Part shown: one piece after another, positions 9,611-20,312 of the stretch
Layout: the number at the start of each line of letters is the position of its first letter
How positions within the stretch are numbered: position 1 is the first letter of the stretch
From: an uncultured Bacteroidota bacterium
GTDB lineage: Bacteria; Bacteroidota; Bacteroidia; Flavobacteriales; UBA7312
Direction: 5' to 3'
DNA: 36,545 bases
NCBI GenBank assembly: GCA_902580855.1
Contig: CACHMF010000014.1
Location: 1-36,545 of the forward strand
Position numbers and translations under genes: made by a program
The notes under the pieces: generated by a model
Database searches by the model: none
What the model saw: the letters and a program-made list of their open reading frames with translations, nothing else
What the model was told of the DNA's origin: nothing

Positions 9611-10213
9611 ATGGCAAGACACAGAGGTCCCCAATCAAAAATCGCCCGTAGATTCGGCGAACCAATTTTTGGTCCAGACAAGGCTTTAGAAAGAAGAAAC
9701 TATGGCCCAGGTCAACATGGTAACAATAGAAGAGCTAAAAAATCTGAATACGCAGGTCAGTTAGCTGAAAAGCAAAAAGCAAAATATACTTATGGCATAT
9801 TAGAGCGTCAGTTCTCAAATTTGTTTAAGGAAGCATCAAGAAGAAAAGGTATTACTGGCGAGATTTTACTTCAATTATGTGAAGCCCGTTTAGATAATAT
9901 CGTTTATCGATTAGGTATTGCTCCTACAAGAAGAGCTGCTCGTCAGCTAGTAACACACCGTCACATCACTGTAAACGGAGAAGTAATGAATATTCCTTCC
10001 TACTCAGTGAATCTAGGTGATGATATCGCTGTAAGAGAAAAATCAAAATCGTTAGAAGTTGTAACGAGTTCTTTGGCAAATACAGAAGAGCGTTGTGAAT
10101 ATGTACAGTGGAACCCAGATACAATGACGGGTAAGTTAGCTGCTATTCCAGAGCGCACACAAATTCCAGAAAATATCAAGGAACAACTAATCGTTGAACT
10201 TTACTCTAAGTAA
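9611..10213 (+). CDS. rpsD: 30S ribosomal protein S4
   Basis: S4 of 200 residues, a primary 16S rRNA binder. The N-terminus [20 protein letters not shown] has no CxxC pair, so this is a zinc-free form. [20 protein letters not shown] and the S4 RNA-binding domain ([20 protein letters not shown], then [17 protein letters not shown]) follow. The C-terminus ends in VELYSK. S4 is the autogenous alpha-operon repressor in Escherichia coli; no such element was looked for successfully here. Confidence 0.98.
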   Translation: MARHRGPQSKIARRFGEPIFGPDKALERRNYGPGQHGNNRRAKKSEYAGQLAEKQKAKYTYGILERQFSNLFKEASRRKGITGEILLQLCEARLDNIVYRLGIAPTRRAARQLVTHRHITVNGEVMNIPSYSVNLGDDIAVREKSKSLEVVTSSLANTEERCEYVQWNPDTMTGKLAAIPERTQIPENIKEQLIVELYSK

Positions 10214-10235
10214 TAATTTAAATCCTCTTATAACT

Positions 10236-11228
10236 ATGGCAATATTAGATTTTCAAAGACCGGACAAAGTTTACTTGGTTGAGTCTTCAGATACATTAGG
10301 TAACTTTGAGTTCCGTCCATTAGAACCAGGATATGGTTTAACTATTGGAAATGCACTAAGAAGAGTATTATTATCTTCTCTAGAGGGATTTGCTATTACA
10401 TCTGTGAAGATTGAAGGAGTAGAACATGAGTTTTCTACTATCAAAGGTGTTGTGGAAGATGTAACAGAAATGATTCTAAATCTAAAACAGATTCGTTTAA
10501 AACAACAAATCGAAGACGAGAATACCGAAAGAGTTTCTGTAAAAGTAAGTAATAGTAAAACACTTACAGCAGCTGATGTTGGTAAAAACCTGTCTTCTTT
10601 CCAAGTTTTAAATCCAGACCTAGTAATCTGTAATATGGAAAAAGATGTGACTATTGAGATGGAATTAACTATCGAGAAAGGTCGCGGATATGTTCCAGCT
10701 GAAGATAATAAGAAAGCAACAGCAGCTTTAGGCACAGTAGCAATGGATGCCATCTTTACACCAATAAAAAACGTTAAGTATAGCGTTGAAAACTTTCGAG
10801 TGGAGCAAAAAACAGATTATGAAAAATTAGTTTTCGAAATAGAAACAGATGGTTCTATTCATCCGCAAGATGCATTAACAGAAGCTGCAAAAATCTTGAT
10901 TCAGCATTTCATGTTATTTGCTGATGAGAATGTTACTTTTGAAACTGCAGATACAGATACTTCAAATGATTTTGATGAAGATACATTACATATGCGTCAA
11001 TTACTAAAATCAAAATTAGTGGATATGGAGCTGTCTGTTCGAGCTTTAAATTGTTTAAAAACAGCAGAAGTAGAAACATTAGGAGAATTGGTTTCTTTCA
11101 ACAAAACAGATTTATTGAAGTTTAGAAACTTTGGTAAAAAATCGTTAACAGAATTGGAAGAGTTAGTGAAAGATAAAGGATTGTCATTTGGAATGGACAT
11201 TGCTAAATTTAATTTAGATAAGGAATAG
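10236..11228 (+). CDS. rpoA: DNA-directed RNA polymerase subunit alpha
   Basis: Alpha subunit of 330 residues. The N-terminal dimerisation domain shows [20 protein letters not shown] and [20 protein letters not shown]. The C-terminal domain that binds UP-elements and activators shows [20 protein letters not shown] and [17 protein letters not shown] chose the ATG at 10236 because it gives MAILDFQRP, the normal alpha start. An in-frame ATG at 10194 would add 14 residues overlapping rpsD that no alpha subunit needs. Confidence 0.97.
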   Translation: MAILDFQRPDKVYLVESSDTLGNFEFRPLEPGYGLTIGNALRRVLLSSLEGFAITSVKIEGVEHEFSTIKGVVEDVTEMILNLKQIRLKQQIEDENTERVSVKVSNSKTLTAADVGKNLSSFQVLNPDLVICNMEKDVTIEMELTIEKGRGYVPAEDNKKATAALGTVAMDAIFTPIKNVKYSVENFRVEQKTDYEKLVFEIETDGSIHPQDALTEAAKILIQHFMLFADENVTFETADTDTSNDFDEDTLHMRQLLKSKLVDMELSVRALNCLKTAEVETLGELVSFNKTDLLKFRNFGKKSLTELEELVKDKGLSFGMDIAKFNLDKE

Positions 11229-11233
11229 AAAAA

Positions 11234-11890
11234 ATGAGACACGGAAAGAAATTTAACCACTTAGGTAGAAAAGCTGCGCACAGAAAAGCAATGCTATCTA
11301 ATATGGCTTGCTCATTAATTGAGCACAAGCGTATTAAAACAACCGTTCCTAAGGCGAAAGCTTTGCGTAAGTATGTTGAACCATTGATTACAAAATCAAA
11401 GAACGATACTACTCATTCAAGAAGAACTGTATTTAGCTACCTAAAGCAAAAAGAAGCTGTCACTGAATTGTTTGGTGATGTTGCAGCTAAAGTAGCTAAT
11501 AGAGAAGGAGGATATACACGTATCATAAAAACAGGAAACCGTTTAGGTGACAATGCAGAAATGTGTATAATCGAATTGGTTGACTATAACGATCTATATA
11601 CTACAGAAAAGCCAAAGAAAAAGACGAAATCAACTCGTAGATCAGGTCCTAAAAAAGCTGTATCAGCAGTTGTTGACGCTTCCGCTCAAGCAGTAGTAGC
11701 AGAGTCTTCGGTTGAAGAATCAAAAGCTGAGGAGGTAACTTCAGTAGTAGAAGGATTAGTAGAAGAAACTAAAGCTGATGAAGTAACTCCAGTAGCAGAA
11801 GCTGTAAAAGAGGACGTGAAAGAAGATAAATTAGCTTCTGAAGAAGCCAAGGAAGAAAACGCAAACGAGGATGAGCAAAAGAGTGAGTAA
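11234..11890 (+). CDS. rplQ: 50S ribosomal protein L17 with long acidic C-terminal tail
   Basis: The first roughly 115 residues are a standard L17: [40 protein letters not shown], and [19 protein letters not shown] with ELVDYN. L17 sits at the tunnel exit. After a basic linker ([16 protein letters not shown]) the last 80 or so residues are a low-complexity Ala/Val/Glu/Lys region absent from the E. coli protein. It contains two tandem 16-residue units ([16 protein letters not shown] and [16 protein letters not shown]). C-terminal extensions of L17 are known in Bacteroidota; this one is on the long side. It is the last gene of the ribosomal cluster. Confidence 0.96.
   Translation: MRHGKKFNHLGRKAAHRKAMLSNMACSLIEHKRIKTTVPKAKALRKYVEPLITKSKNDTTHSRRTVFSYLKQKEAVTELFGDVAAKVANREGGYTRIIKTGNRLGDNAEMCIIELVDYNDLYTTEKPKKKTKSTRRSGPKKAVSAVVDASAQAVVAESSVEESKAEEVTSVVEGLVEETKADEVTPVAEAVKEDVKEDKLASEEAKEENANEDEQKSE
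11711..11806 (+). repeat. Tandem 2 x 48-bp duplication inside rplQ
   Basis: Bases 11711-11758 and 11759-11806 are in-frame, adjacent and encode [16 protein letters not shown] and [16 protein letters not shown]. The DNA has diverged mainly at third positions, so the duplication is not recent. It lengthens the acidic L17 tail by one unit. Confidence 0.7.
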
Positions 11891-11914
11891 TCACTTGTTT
11901 GTTCGATAAATAAG

Positions 11915-11949
11915 AAGGGATAAGGCGTTTTCGTTTTATCCTTTTTTTT
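11915..11949 (+). terminator. Rho-independent terminator after rplQ
   Basis: The arms GGATAA (11918-11923) and TTATCC (11936-11941) pair, with weaker A-U/G-U pairs extending the base of the stem. A run of eight T follows directly from 11942. It closes the ribosomal-rpoA transcription unit 25 nt after the rplQ stop. Confidence 0.75.
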
Positions 11950-11975
11950 AAATTTTTTGAATTAAATAAAGAAAA

Positions 11976-14374
<2,399 letters not shown>

Positions 14375-14396
14375 AAAAGAAAATAGAAGATAAAAA

Positions 14397-15683
14397 ATGT
14401 CAAAAAAAGCAGAGCTAATTTATGATGGAAAGAGCTATCAAATTCCGGTAGTTGAGGGAACGGAAAACGAAAAAGCATTAGACATTAGTCGTCTTCGAGC
14501 AGAATCTGGTTTAATCACTTTAGATAAAGGATTTAAAAATACAGGCTCTACCGAAAGTGCGATTACTTTCTTAAACGGAGAAGAGGGAATTCTACGTTAC
14601 AGAGGTTATGCTATAGAGGATTTAGCAGAGAAGTCGAGCTTTTTAGAGGTTGCGTTTTTGTTGATTTATGGAGAATTACCAACAATCGAAGAATTGAAAG
14701 ATTTCCAAGAAAGAATCGTTCATCATACATTGGTCCACGAAGATGTAAAATCTATTTTAGATGGTTTTCCTTCTAATGCACATCCAATGGGCGTATTATC
14801 ATCTTTGGTATCATCACTAACAGCATTCTATCCAAAATCATTAGATCCTAATCGTTCAAAAGAAGAAGTGGATGGAACCATTATCCGTATTTTAGCAAAA
14901 TTACCAACATTAGCCGCATGGAGCTACAAGAACAGAATGCGTCAGCCAGTTGTTTATCCAAATAACAATTTAGACTACTGTTCTAATTTTTTGCGCATGA
15001 TGTTTGGTTTGCCAACAGAAGAATTTGATGTAAATCCGGTAGTGTCAAAAGCATTAGACAAGCTGTTAATTTTACACGCTGATCATGAACAAAACTGTTC
15101 GGCTTCTACGGTAAGGATAGTAGGTTCTTCTCATGCAAGCTTATACGCTTCGGTATCTGCAGGTATTGCTGCTCTTTGGGGGCCTCTACACGGTGGAGCT
15201 AATCAAGCAGTAATCGAAATGTTAGAAGCCATACGTAAAGATGGTGGTGATGTTTCAAAGTATGTTGCTAAGGCAAAGGATAAATCAGATCCTTTCCGTT
15301 TAATGGGCTTCGGACACCGTGTGTATAAAAACTTTGATCCAAGAGCCACAATTATTAAAAAGGCAGCCGATGAAGTCTTAACTGAATTAGGCGTTAATGA
15401 TCCTGTATTGGATATTGCTAAAAAACTAGAAGACATTGCCTTAAAAGATGATTACTTTATTGCAAGAGGTTTGTATCCGAATGTAGACTTCTACTCCGGA
15501 ATTATATATCGTGCTCTGGGTATTCCAACTGATATGTTTACAGTAATGTTTGCATTAGGTCGTTTACCTGGTTGGGTTGCTCAATGGAAAGAAATGCGTG
15601 AAAATAATGAGCCTATTGGTCGTCCTAGACAAATTTATACAGGATACAGTCAACGTGTTTTTTCTGATATTTCTGAAAGATAG
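14397..15683 (+). CDS. gltA: Citrate synthase, type II
   Basis: Condenses acetyl-CoA and oxaloacetate at the entry to the TCA cycle. It has 428 residues with the N-terminal beta-rich domain typical of the long, type II, bacterial enzyme. The active-site residues are H265 (GPLHGGANQAV), H307 (MGFGHRVYKNFDPRA) and D364 (YPNVDFYSGII). It lies 22 nt after eno, so carA-eno-gltA form one transcription unit ended by the hairpin at 15703. Confidence 0.98.
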   Translation: MSKKAELIYDGKSYQIPVVEGTENEKALDISRLRAESGLITLDKGFKNTGSTESAITFLNGEEGILRYRGYAIEDLAEKSSFLEVAFLLIYGELPTIEELKDFQERIVHHTLVHEDVKSILDGFPSNAHPMGVLSSLVSSLTAFYPKSLDPNRSKEEVDGTIIRILAKLPTLAAWSYKNRMRQPVVYPNNNLDYCSNFLRMMFGLPTEEFDVNPVVSKALDKLLILHADHEQNCSASTVRIVGSSHASLYASVSAGIAALWGPLHGGANQAVIEMLEAIRKDGGDVSKYVAKAKDKSDPFRLMGFGHRVYKNFDPRATIIKKAADEVLTELGVNDPVLDIAKKLEDIALKDDYFIARGLYPNVDFYSGIIYRALGIPTDMFTVMFALGRLPGWVAQWKEMRENNEPIGRPRQIYTGYSQRVFSDISER

Positions 15684-15702
15684 AATTATAAAATTTCAAA
15701 AT

Positions 15703-15731
15703 AAAAAGTCACTTTTTAAAAGTGACTTTTT
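15703..15731 (+). terminator. Perfect 13-bp hairpin terminator after gltA
   Basis: AAAAAGTCACTTT (15703-15715) pairs perfectly with AAAGTGACTTTTT (15719-15731) across a three-base loop. The A-rich and T-rich ends make it usable in both directions. Its T-tract runs into the promoter-like element of the next gene. Confidence 0.9.
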
Positions 15732-15739
15732 TATTTTTG
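15732..15739 (+). promoter_or_regulatory. TAttTTTG -7 element four bases before the ubiD ATG
   Basis: An exact match to the Bacteroidota -7 consensus TAnnTTTG, separated from the ATG at 15744 by CAAC. If used, transcription would begin at or next to the A of the ATG, giving a leaderless mRNA. No TTTG -33 element is seen at the right distance; that position falls in the terminator hairpin. The short T-rich match could arise by chance after a T-tract. Confidence 0.5.
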
Positions 15740-15743
15740 CAAC

Positions 15744-16085
15744 ATGGGATATCGTTCGTTACAAGCATGCATAAATGATCTAGAAGAAAATGGCTTTTTA
15801 ATAAGAATAAAGGAAGAAGTAGATCCATATTTAGAAATGTCTGCAATTCAACTTAGAGTCTTCCAAGAAGAAGGGAAAGCAGTATTATTTGAAAATGTAA
15901 AAGGAAGTAAATTTCCGGCTGTTTCCAATTTATTTGGAACTCTTGAACAAAGTAGATTTATTTTTAGAGATACTATTGAAAATGTTAAAAAACTAGTAAG
16001 TCTAAAAGCTGATCCATTATCAGCTTTAAAAAAAACCATGGATTCATTTAAGCGCAATTGCTTCTGCTCGCATGGCACTTCCTAA
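15744..16085 (+). CDS. ubiD: UbiD-family decarboxylase, N-terminal fragment before a frameshift
   Basis: The first 95 or so residues are a clean UbiD N-terminus: MGYRSLQACINDLEENGFLI, RIKEEVDPYLEMSAIQLRVF, then AVLFENVKGSKFPAVSNLFG. After LKADPLSALKK the frame runs through 18 unrelated residues to a stop. The correct continuation, PWIHLSAIASARMALPKK, is in the +1 frame. The break lies in an A8 run at 16028-16035; removing one A would join this piece to the downstream one into a 589-residue protein. UbiD enzymes are prenylated-FMN (UbiX)-dependent decarboxylases; Bacteroidota members are usually annotated as menaquinone-related. It may be a real mutation or a homopolymer error. Confidence 0.85.
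   Translation: MGYRSLQACINDLEENGFLIRIKEEVDPYLEMSAIQLRVFQEEGKAVLFENVKGSKFPAVSNLFGTLEQSRFIFRDTIENVKKLVSLKADPLSALKKTMDSFKRNCFCSHGTS
16028..16035 (+). other. A8 homopolymer at the ubiD frameshift point
   Basis: Eight consecutive A in the context CTTT-A8-CCATGG. Seven A would keep the UbiD frame open from the N-terminal to the C-terminal fragment. Homopolymers of this length are prone to replication slippage, RNA polymerase slippage and sequencing error. Confidence 0.85.
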
Positions 16086-17514
16086 AAAAGTAAGTTCTCA
16101 TACATTTAAAGAAATACAGATTTCAGATTTACCACAAATACAATGCTGGCCAATGGATGGTGGCGCTTTTATTACCTTACCACAAGTCTATACTGAAGAT
16201 ATCGATTCACCTGGAGTTATGAAGTCTAACCTTGGTATGTATAGAGTTCAACTCAATGGTAACGATTACATTTTGAATCAGGAAATAGGTATGCATTACC
16301 AAATTCATCGAGGAATAGGTGTACATCAATCTAAGTCAAATGCAAGAAATCAACCTCTTAAAGTAAGTATTTTTGTTGGAGGTCCACCTTCTCATACTCT
16401 AGCTGCGGTTATGCCTCTACCTGAGGGTATGAGTGAGTTATCTTTTGCAGGTGTAATGGGAGGGCGAAGATTTCGATATGTTACTGAAGATGGTTATACA
16501 TTGTCTACAGAGGCTGATTTTGTTATTTGTGGCGAGATAAATGCTGATGATGTAAAACCGGAAGGACCGTTTGGTGATCATCTAGGGTATTATAGTTTAA
16601 CTCATGATTTTCCTGTAATGAGAGTACATAAAGTTTATGCAAAGAAGGATGCAATTTGGCCATTTACTGTTGTTGGTAGGCCACCTCAAGAGGATAGTCA
16701 ATTCGGTGCTTTAATTCATGAAATTACTGATAGTATTATTCCTTCAGAAATACCTGGAATAATTGCAGTAAATGCAGTTGATGAAGCAGGTGTTCATCCA
16801 TTACTTTTAGCTATCGGAAGCGAAAGATATACCCCTTATAATCCAGAACGTAAACCACAAGAGTTATTAACTCTATCTAATCATGTTTTAGGTAAAGGTC
16901 AATTAAGTTTAGCAAAATACTTAATGATGGTTGCTCATGAAGATGATCCAAAGTTAAATGTAAATGATAAAGAATCCTTTTTCAAACATTTATTGGAGCG
17001 CATTGATTGGCAAAGAGATATGCATTTTCAAACTCAAACGACCATCGATACACTGGATTATAGTGCATGCGGAGGTATCAACTCAGGATCTAAAGTTGTT
17101 TTTGTCGCAGCGGGTACAAAAAAAAGAGAATTAGCAAACCAAATAGAACATTTTGAATTACCAGTTGGATTTCAAAAAGCACAACTAGTAATTCCTGGAG
17201 TTTTAGTAATTGAAGGAAATGGTGATATTGAAATACTAACAAAAACTAAATTACCTGATGGTATCGCTTTAGTAACTTTAGTCGATGATGCTGATTTTGT
17301 TGCGGAACATTTTCATAATTGGCTTTGGGTAACTTTCACAAGATCTAATCCATCCGATGATATTTCTGGATGGAACGATACTAATATTAACAAACATTGG
17401 GGTTGTGATATTCCTCTGATAGATGCAAGAATAAAAGAACATCATGCACCAGTAATGACAATGCCAGACGAAATTTGGATGAAAGCTGGAGAATTGATCA
17501 AAAAGTATAGATAG
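16072..17514 (+). CDS. ubiD: UbiD-family decarboxylase, C-terminal fragment after a frameshift
   Basis: This 480-residue frame carries most of the catalytic UbiD domain. Visible blocks include IHRGIGVHQSKSNARNQPLK, VGGPPSHTLAAVMPLPEGMS, the EGPFGDHLGYYSLTHDFPVM segment and EDSQFGALIHEITDSIIPSE. The last two hold the acidic and basic residues around the prenylated-FMN site. The ATG at 16072 is only the first Met in this frame; the frame is open further upstream and the family continues there. Without the N-terminal segment an independent protein from this ATG would lack part of the fold. It is 104 nt before the TonB-dependent receptor, with a terminator between. Confidence 0.88.
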   Translation: MALPKKVSSHTFKEIQISDLPQIQCWPMDGGAFITLPQVYTEDIDSPGVMKSNLGMYRVQLNGNDYILNQEIGMHYQIHRGIGVHQSKSNARNQPLKVSIFVGGPPSHTLAAVMPLPEGMSELSFAGVMGGRRFRYVTEDGYTLSTEADFVICGEINADDVKPEGPFGDHLGYYSLTHDFPVMRVHKVYAKKDAIWPFTVVGRPPQEDSQFGALIHEITDSIIPSEIPGIIAVNAVDEAGVHPLLLAIGSERYTPYNPERKPQELLTLSNHVLGKGQLSLAKYLMMVAHEDDPKLNVNDKESFFKHLLERIDWQRDMHFQTQTTIDTLDYSACGGINSGSKVVFVAAGTKKRELANQIEHFELPVGFQKAQLVIPGVLVIEGNGDIEILTKTKLPDGIALVTLVDDADFVAEHFHNWLWVTFTRSNPSDDISGWNDTNINKHWGCDIPLIDARIKEHHAPVMTMPDEIWMKAGELIKKYR

Positions 17515-17552
17515 GTTTAAATTTAATTATCTTCCTTTATTTGTTTTTAAAT

Positions 17553-17578
17553 AAAACGCAAATCATTCGCGTTTTTTA
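17553..17578 (+). terminator. Hairpin terminator after ubiD
   Basis: AAAACGC (17553-17559) pairs with GCGTTTT (17569-17575) around a nine-base loop and is followed by T residues. It separates the ubiD unit from the metal island. Confidence 0.7.
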
Positions 17579-17618
17579 TATAATTTGTTTTATTTTGCAT
17601 TGTCTTTGCAATTAAAAC

Positions 17619-19910
17619 ATGGCTTATTTTTCTACATTTAGTTTACCTGTAAAACAAGTCTTCTTGTTGTTGCTTTTTTTAAAAACAACTACTTTAATTA
17701 AAGCTCAAACTACAGGTATTATAACTGATATTAATAATCAGCCAATTGAAGCAGTTAATGTTTTACTAGTTGATCAAAACTTACTTTTAGAAACCAACTC
17801 TGAAGGTATTTTTATTGTTGATGAGAACATTGAAGAAAATTCAGATATTCAATTTTTTAAGTTTGGTTATTCTACACAGGTATTAAAATATAATTCAGTT
17901 GAAAAAATGAAGATTGTTTTAAAAAATCTTCATGTTGAATTAGATGAGGTTGGGATTATAGAAACTCATAATTTTTTAGGCAATAGTAAATTAACAAATA
18001 TTGAAAAGAAATCCCTAAAAAATAATTTTCTTAATAACAGTTCTATTGTTGAAAATATTATACAGTTAGGTGGAGTAGATATGATATCTTCTGGGCTTGG
18101 AATCCAAAAGATTGTAGTTAGAGGTCTTTCTGGAATGCGTGTTGTTACATATCTAAATGGTATGCAAATAAACAATCAACAATGGGCAAATGATCACGGT
18201 ATTGGCTTTACAGATTTAGGTATTAGTGAAGTTGAATTGATAAAAGGATCAAGTGCTTTAAGATATGGATCAGAAGCAATTGGAGGTTTGTTATATTTTA
18301 AGGACAATCCATTTGTTTATAATAAAAAACCAAAAGCTTATTTTTCTACTAAGTTTGATAATAGTAGTTTTTTAAATAGATCTCAATTTGGTGTCAAACT
18401 GAATAAAAAAGGTATTTATCTAAACTTTGATGCAGAAAATACTATTTCATCAGATTATAGAATGCCAAATGGAACATATTTCTATAATTCAAGATTTAAA
18501 CAAAATTCTTTAAAGTTATCACTTGGTTATCGATTAGGAAAATGGAATAATATATTCAGATTTCAACTACATAATGAGATAACAGGAATACCTGGGCATG
18601 TATGTGAGGGGGATCCAGCTAACGAAAATTTAAATGCACTTATTTCATCAGAATTCGATTTTGAAATAGCTTTTGATGTTGAAAGACCAACACAGTACAT
18701 AAATAATAAACTGTTCATTTATGAATCAAATTTCTTAAAAGAGAATGTCAAATTTGATTTATTTTTAGGTTATTACAATAACAATCTACAGGAATATGAG
18801 AAAGTCACTGTTGCAGCTTTTGACTTGGATTTAGAAAATATACTAATATCTCCAAATATTAGGTATCAACATAAAGATTTCACTTTTAACATAGGTGTAC
18901 AAGGTTTACAGACTAAAAATAAAAATCAAATAACCTCTAGACTTGTACCAGATGCTATTTCTTTAAATTTAGGTACATATTTCATAATGGATTATGAAAA
19001 GAAAAATTTTGGTATAAATGCTGGTTTAAGATATGATAATAAAAATCTTGAGCTTGTTGACGAAACAGCTGATTTTGAAAATATTGACTACATAAAGACT
19101 TTTAACAGTACAAGCTATTCTGCTGGAATATTTTATAAATTATTAGATCATCATTTCCGAATTTCATATTCGGGGGCATATAGAGCACCTCATTTTTCTG
19201 AACTATTTTCTAATGGAGTTCATCATGGAACCAACAGATTTGAAATTGGAGATACCGAATTGGGAATTGAATATGCTAATCAATTAGATTTTAAATATCA
19301 ATGGTCAAATGAGCATTTTGGTATTGTTATTAATCCATTCTCACAATATATTTCTGATTTTATTTCGGTGATCCCTACTGATAGTTTTCATGACTATCGA
19401 ACTTCTACTGGCGCGGTAATTTATTATCCTATATATAATTATATTCAATATGATCTTGTTAACATACGAGGAGTGGAACTAAATCTTCACTACCATCCAC
19501 ACTCATTACATAATTTACACATAGAACAATCATTTTCATTTTTAAATACTGAAAATAAGGATGATGAATTTGGTTTAGCTCTGGTGCCAGCAAACACTAT
19601 TAGAAATCAAATTTTGTATGATTTTCAAAATACTTTATTTGAAAAGTATAAAGTAGATTTTATCTCTTTTCATCATTTGTATAAGTTTAAACAAAATAAT
19701 CATGCTGAATATGAAAGTCCAACAAATTCTTATAATATTTTTAACATACAATTAGGACTAGCCCTAAATGAAAAATTTAAAAGTACTATTGGAATAAATA
19801 ATATACTAAACACTGTTTATACTCCTCACATTTCTAGAGTCCGAACAATTGCAGGTGGTATACCACATCCAGGCAGATCATTTAATATTAACCTTAAATA
19901 TGATTTTTAA
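17619..19910 (+). CDS. ZnuD-like TonB-dependent outer-membrane receptor
   Basis: A 763-residue outer-membrane protein. A signal peptide ends near AQTTG at residue 30. A carboxypeptidase-regulatory-like domain follows at about residues 32-110 (GIITDINNQPIEAVNVLLVD). The plug spans about 125-230 with IVVRGLSGMRVVTYLNGMQI and ELIKGSSALRYGSEAIGGL. The rest is beta-barrel ending in aromatic NINLKYDF. The segment APHFSELFSNGVHHGTNRFE at about residue 520 resembles the corresponding stretch of the zinc receptor ZnuD, as I recall that family. Several extracellular-type loops hold His/Cys/Asp (IPGHVCEGDPANEN, YHPHSLHNLHIE). The neighbours, a His-rich lipoprotein and a MacB-type ABC system, also suggest zinc or another divalent metal. 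A TTTG-rich stretch upstream (17584-17608) may hold the promoter, but the element spacing is poor. The substrate is inferred. Confidence 0.88.
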   Translation: MAYFSTFSLPVKQVFLLLLFLKTTTLIKAQTTGIITDINNQPIEAVNVLLVDQNLLLETNSEGIFIVDENIEENSDIQFFKFGYSTQVLKYNSVEKMKIVLKNLHVELDEVGIIETHNFLGNSKLTNIEKKSLKNNFLNNSSIVENIIQLGGVDMISSGLGIQKIVVRGLSGMRVVTYLNGMQINNQQWANDHGIGFTDLGISEVELIKGSSALRYGSEAIGGLLYFKDNPFVYNKKPKAYFSTKFDNSSFLNRSQFGVKLNKKGIYLNFDAENTISSDYRMPNGTYFYNSRFKQNSLKLSLGYRLGKWNNIFRFQLHNEITGIPGHVCEGDPANENLNALISSEFDFEIAFDVERPTQYINNKLFIYESNFLKENVKFDLFLGYYNNNLQEYEKVTVAAFDLDLENILISPNIRYQHKDFTFNIGVQGLQTKNKNQITSRLVPDAISLNLGTYFIMDYEKKNFGINAGLRYDNKNLELVDETADFENIDYIKTFNSTSYSAGIFYKLLDHHFRISYSGAYRAPHFSELFSNGVHHGTNRFEIGDTELGIEYANQLDFKYQWSNEHFGIVINPFSQYISDFISVIPTDSFHDYRTSTGAVIYYPIYNYIQYDLVNIRGVELNLHYHPHSLHNLHIEQSFSFLNTENKDDEFGLALVPANTIRNQILYDFQNTLFEKYKVDFISFHHLYKFKQNNHAEYESPTNSYNIFNIQLGLALNEKFKSTIGINNILNTVYTPHISRVRTIAGGIPHPGRSFNINLKYDF

Positions 19911-19955
19911 ATACTCTGATGAGCTTTTATGAAGCGAAATACTCATATTGAGTAT
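19911..19955. promoter_or_regulatory. Palindrome and imperfect upstream copy; possible operator of the metal island
   Basis: ATACTCA-TAT-TGAGTAT at 19939-19955 is a perfect 7-3-7 palindrome ending 24 nt before the lipoprotein ATG. A degenerate copy, ATACTC-TGAT-GAGCTT, lies at 19911-19926, 28 bp upstream. An A/T-rich TTAATTTA stretch between the palindrome and the gene could be a -7 element, which would put the palindrome in the promoter spacer where a repressor would bind. It is not the 7-1-7 layout of a textbook Fur/Zur box. It could instead form a short hairpin in the transcript. Confidence 0.5.
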
Positions 19956-19979
19956 CAGTATTAATTTAATGAAAATAAA

Positions 19980-20294
19980 ATGAAAAAGTCCTTAATTATG
20001 ATGTATGCATTTATTGCTATGTCACTATCTATTACATCATGTTCGGATGACCATGATCATGGCTGTGAAGAATGTCATATTGCATATTTCGTAGATGGTG
20101 TAGAGGTTGCTCAAGGAGAACTTGGTGAATTTTGTGATGAGGCTTTGGAAGATGTTGAAGCTAATGGATACAATTTAGCTGATGACATGGTAGTAGGAGA
20201 CTATACCATTCCTGCAGGTCAATATCCAGCTAATGAAGTTCATTGTGGTGAACATGAAGGCGAACATGATCATGATGATGATCACAATGATTAA
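19980..20294 (+). CDS. Small His/Cys/Asp-rich lipoprotein, putative metal-binding
   Basis: A 104-residue protein with a lipoprotein signal peptide. The lipobox SITSC places the acylated Cys at residue 21. The mature N-terminus DDHDHGCEECH holds two His, a CxxC pair (C29, C32) and H33. C52 lies in GELGEFCDEALED. The C-terminus VHCGEHEGEHDHDDDHND holds C89 and six His. Such His/Asp/Cys clusters fit binding of zinc or a similar metal at the cell envelope. I recognise no named domain. It lies between the receptor and the ABC genes, so a capture or hand-off role is plausible but inferred. It has its own upstream palindrome and downstream terminator, so it may be transcribed at a higher level than the ABC genes. 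Confidence 0.8.
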   Translation: MKKSLIMMYAFIAMSLSITSCSDDHDHGCEECHIAYFVDGVEVAQGELGEFCDEALEDVEANGYNLADDMVVGDYTIPAGQYPANEVHCGEHEGEHDHDDDHND

Positions 20295-20312
20295 CGAATC
20301 AAAATTTAAATT

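Noticed and set aside
10194-10235. An upstream in-frame ATG for rpoA adding 14 residues
   Set aside because: It lies inside rpsD, and the ATG at 10236 gives the standard alpha-subunit N-terminus MAILDFQRP.
10271-10753. 160-codon minus-strand ORF inside rpoA
   Set aside because: It mirrors rpoA codons, has a low-complexity Ser/Phe/Ile composition and matches no family I know.
15577-15774. Plus-strand ORF across the gltA end and terminator
   Set aside because: It runs through the gltA frame, a hairpin terminator and the ubiD start, so it is a chance frame.
16020-16072. Programmed -1 ribosomal frameshift at the A-rich site in ubiD
   Set aside because: The downstream coding frame is +1 relative to the upstream one; a -1 shift on A AAA AAA leads to the wrong frame.
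17584-17608. TTTG and TGTCTTTG as -33 and -7 promoter elements for the TonB receptor
   Set aside because: The spacing is only 13 bases where 17-19 are expected, and the second element deviates from TAnnTTTG; not firm enough to list.
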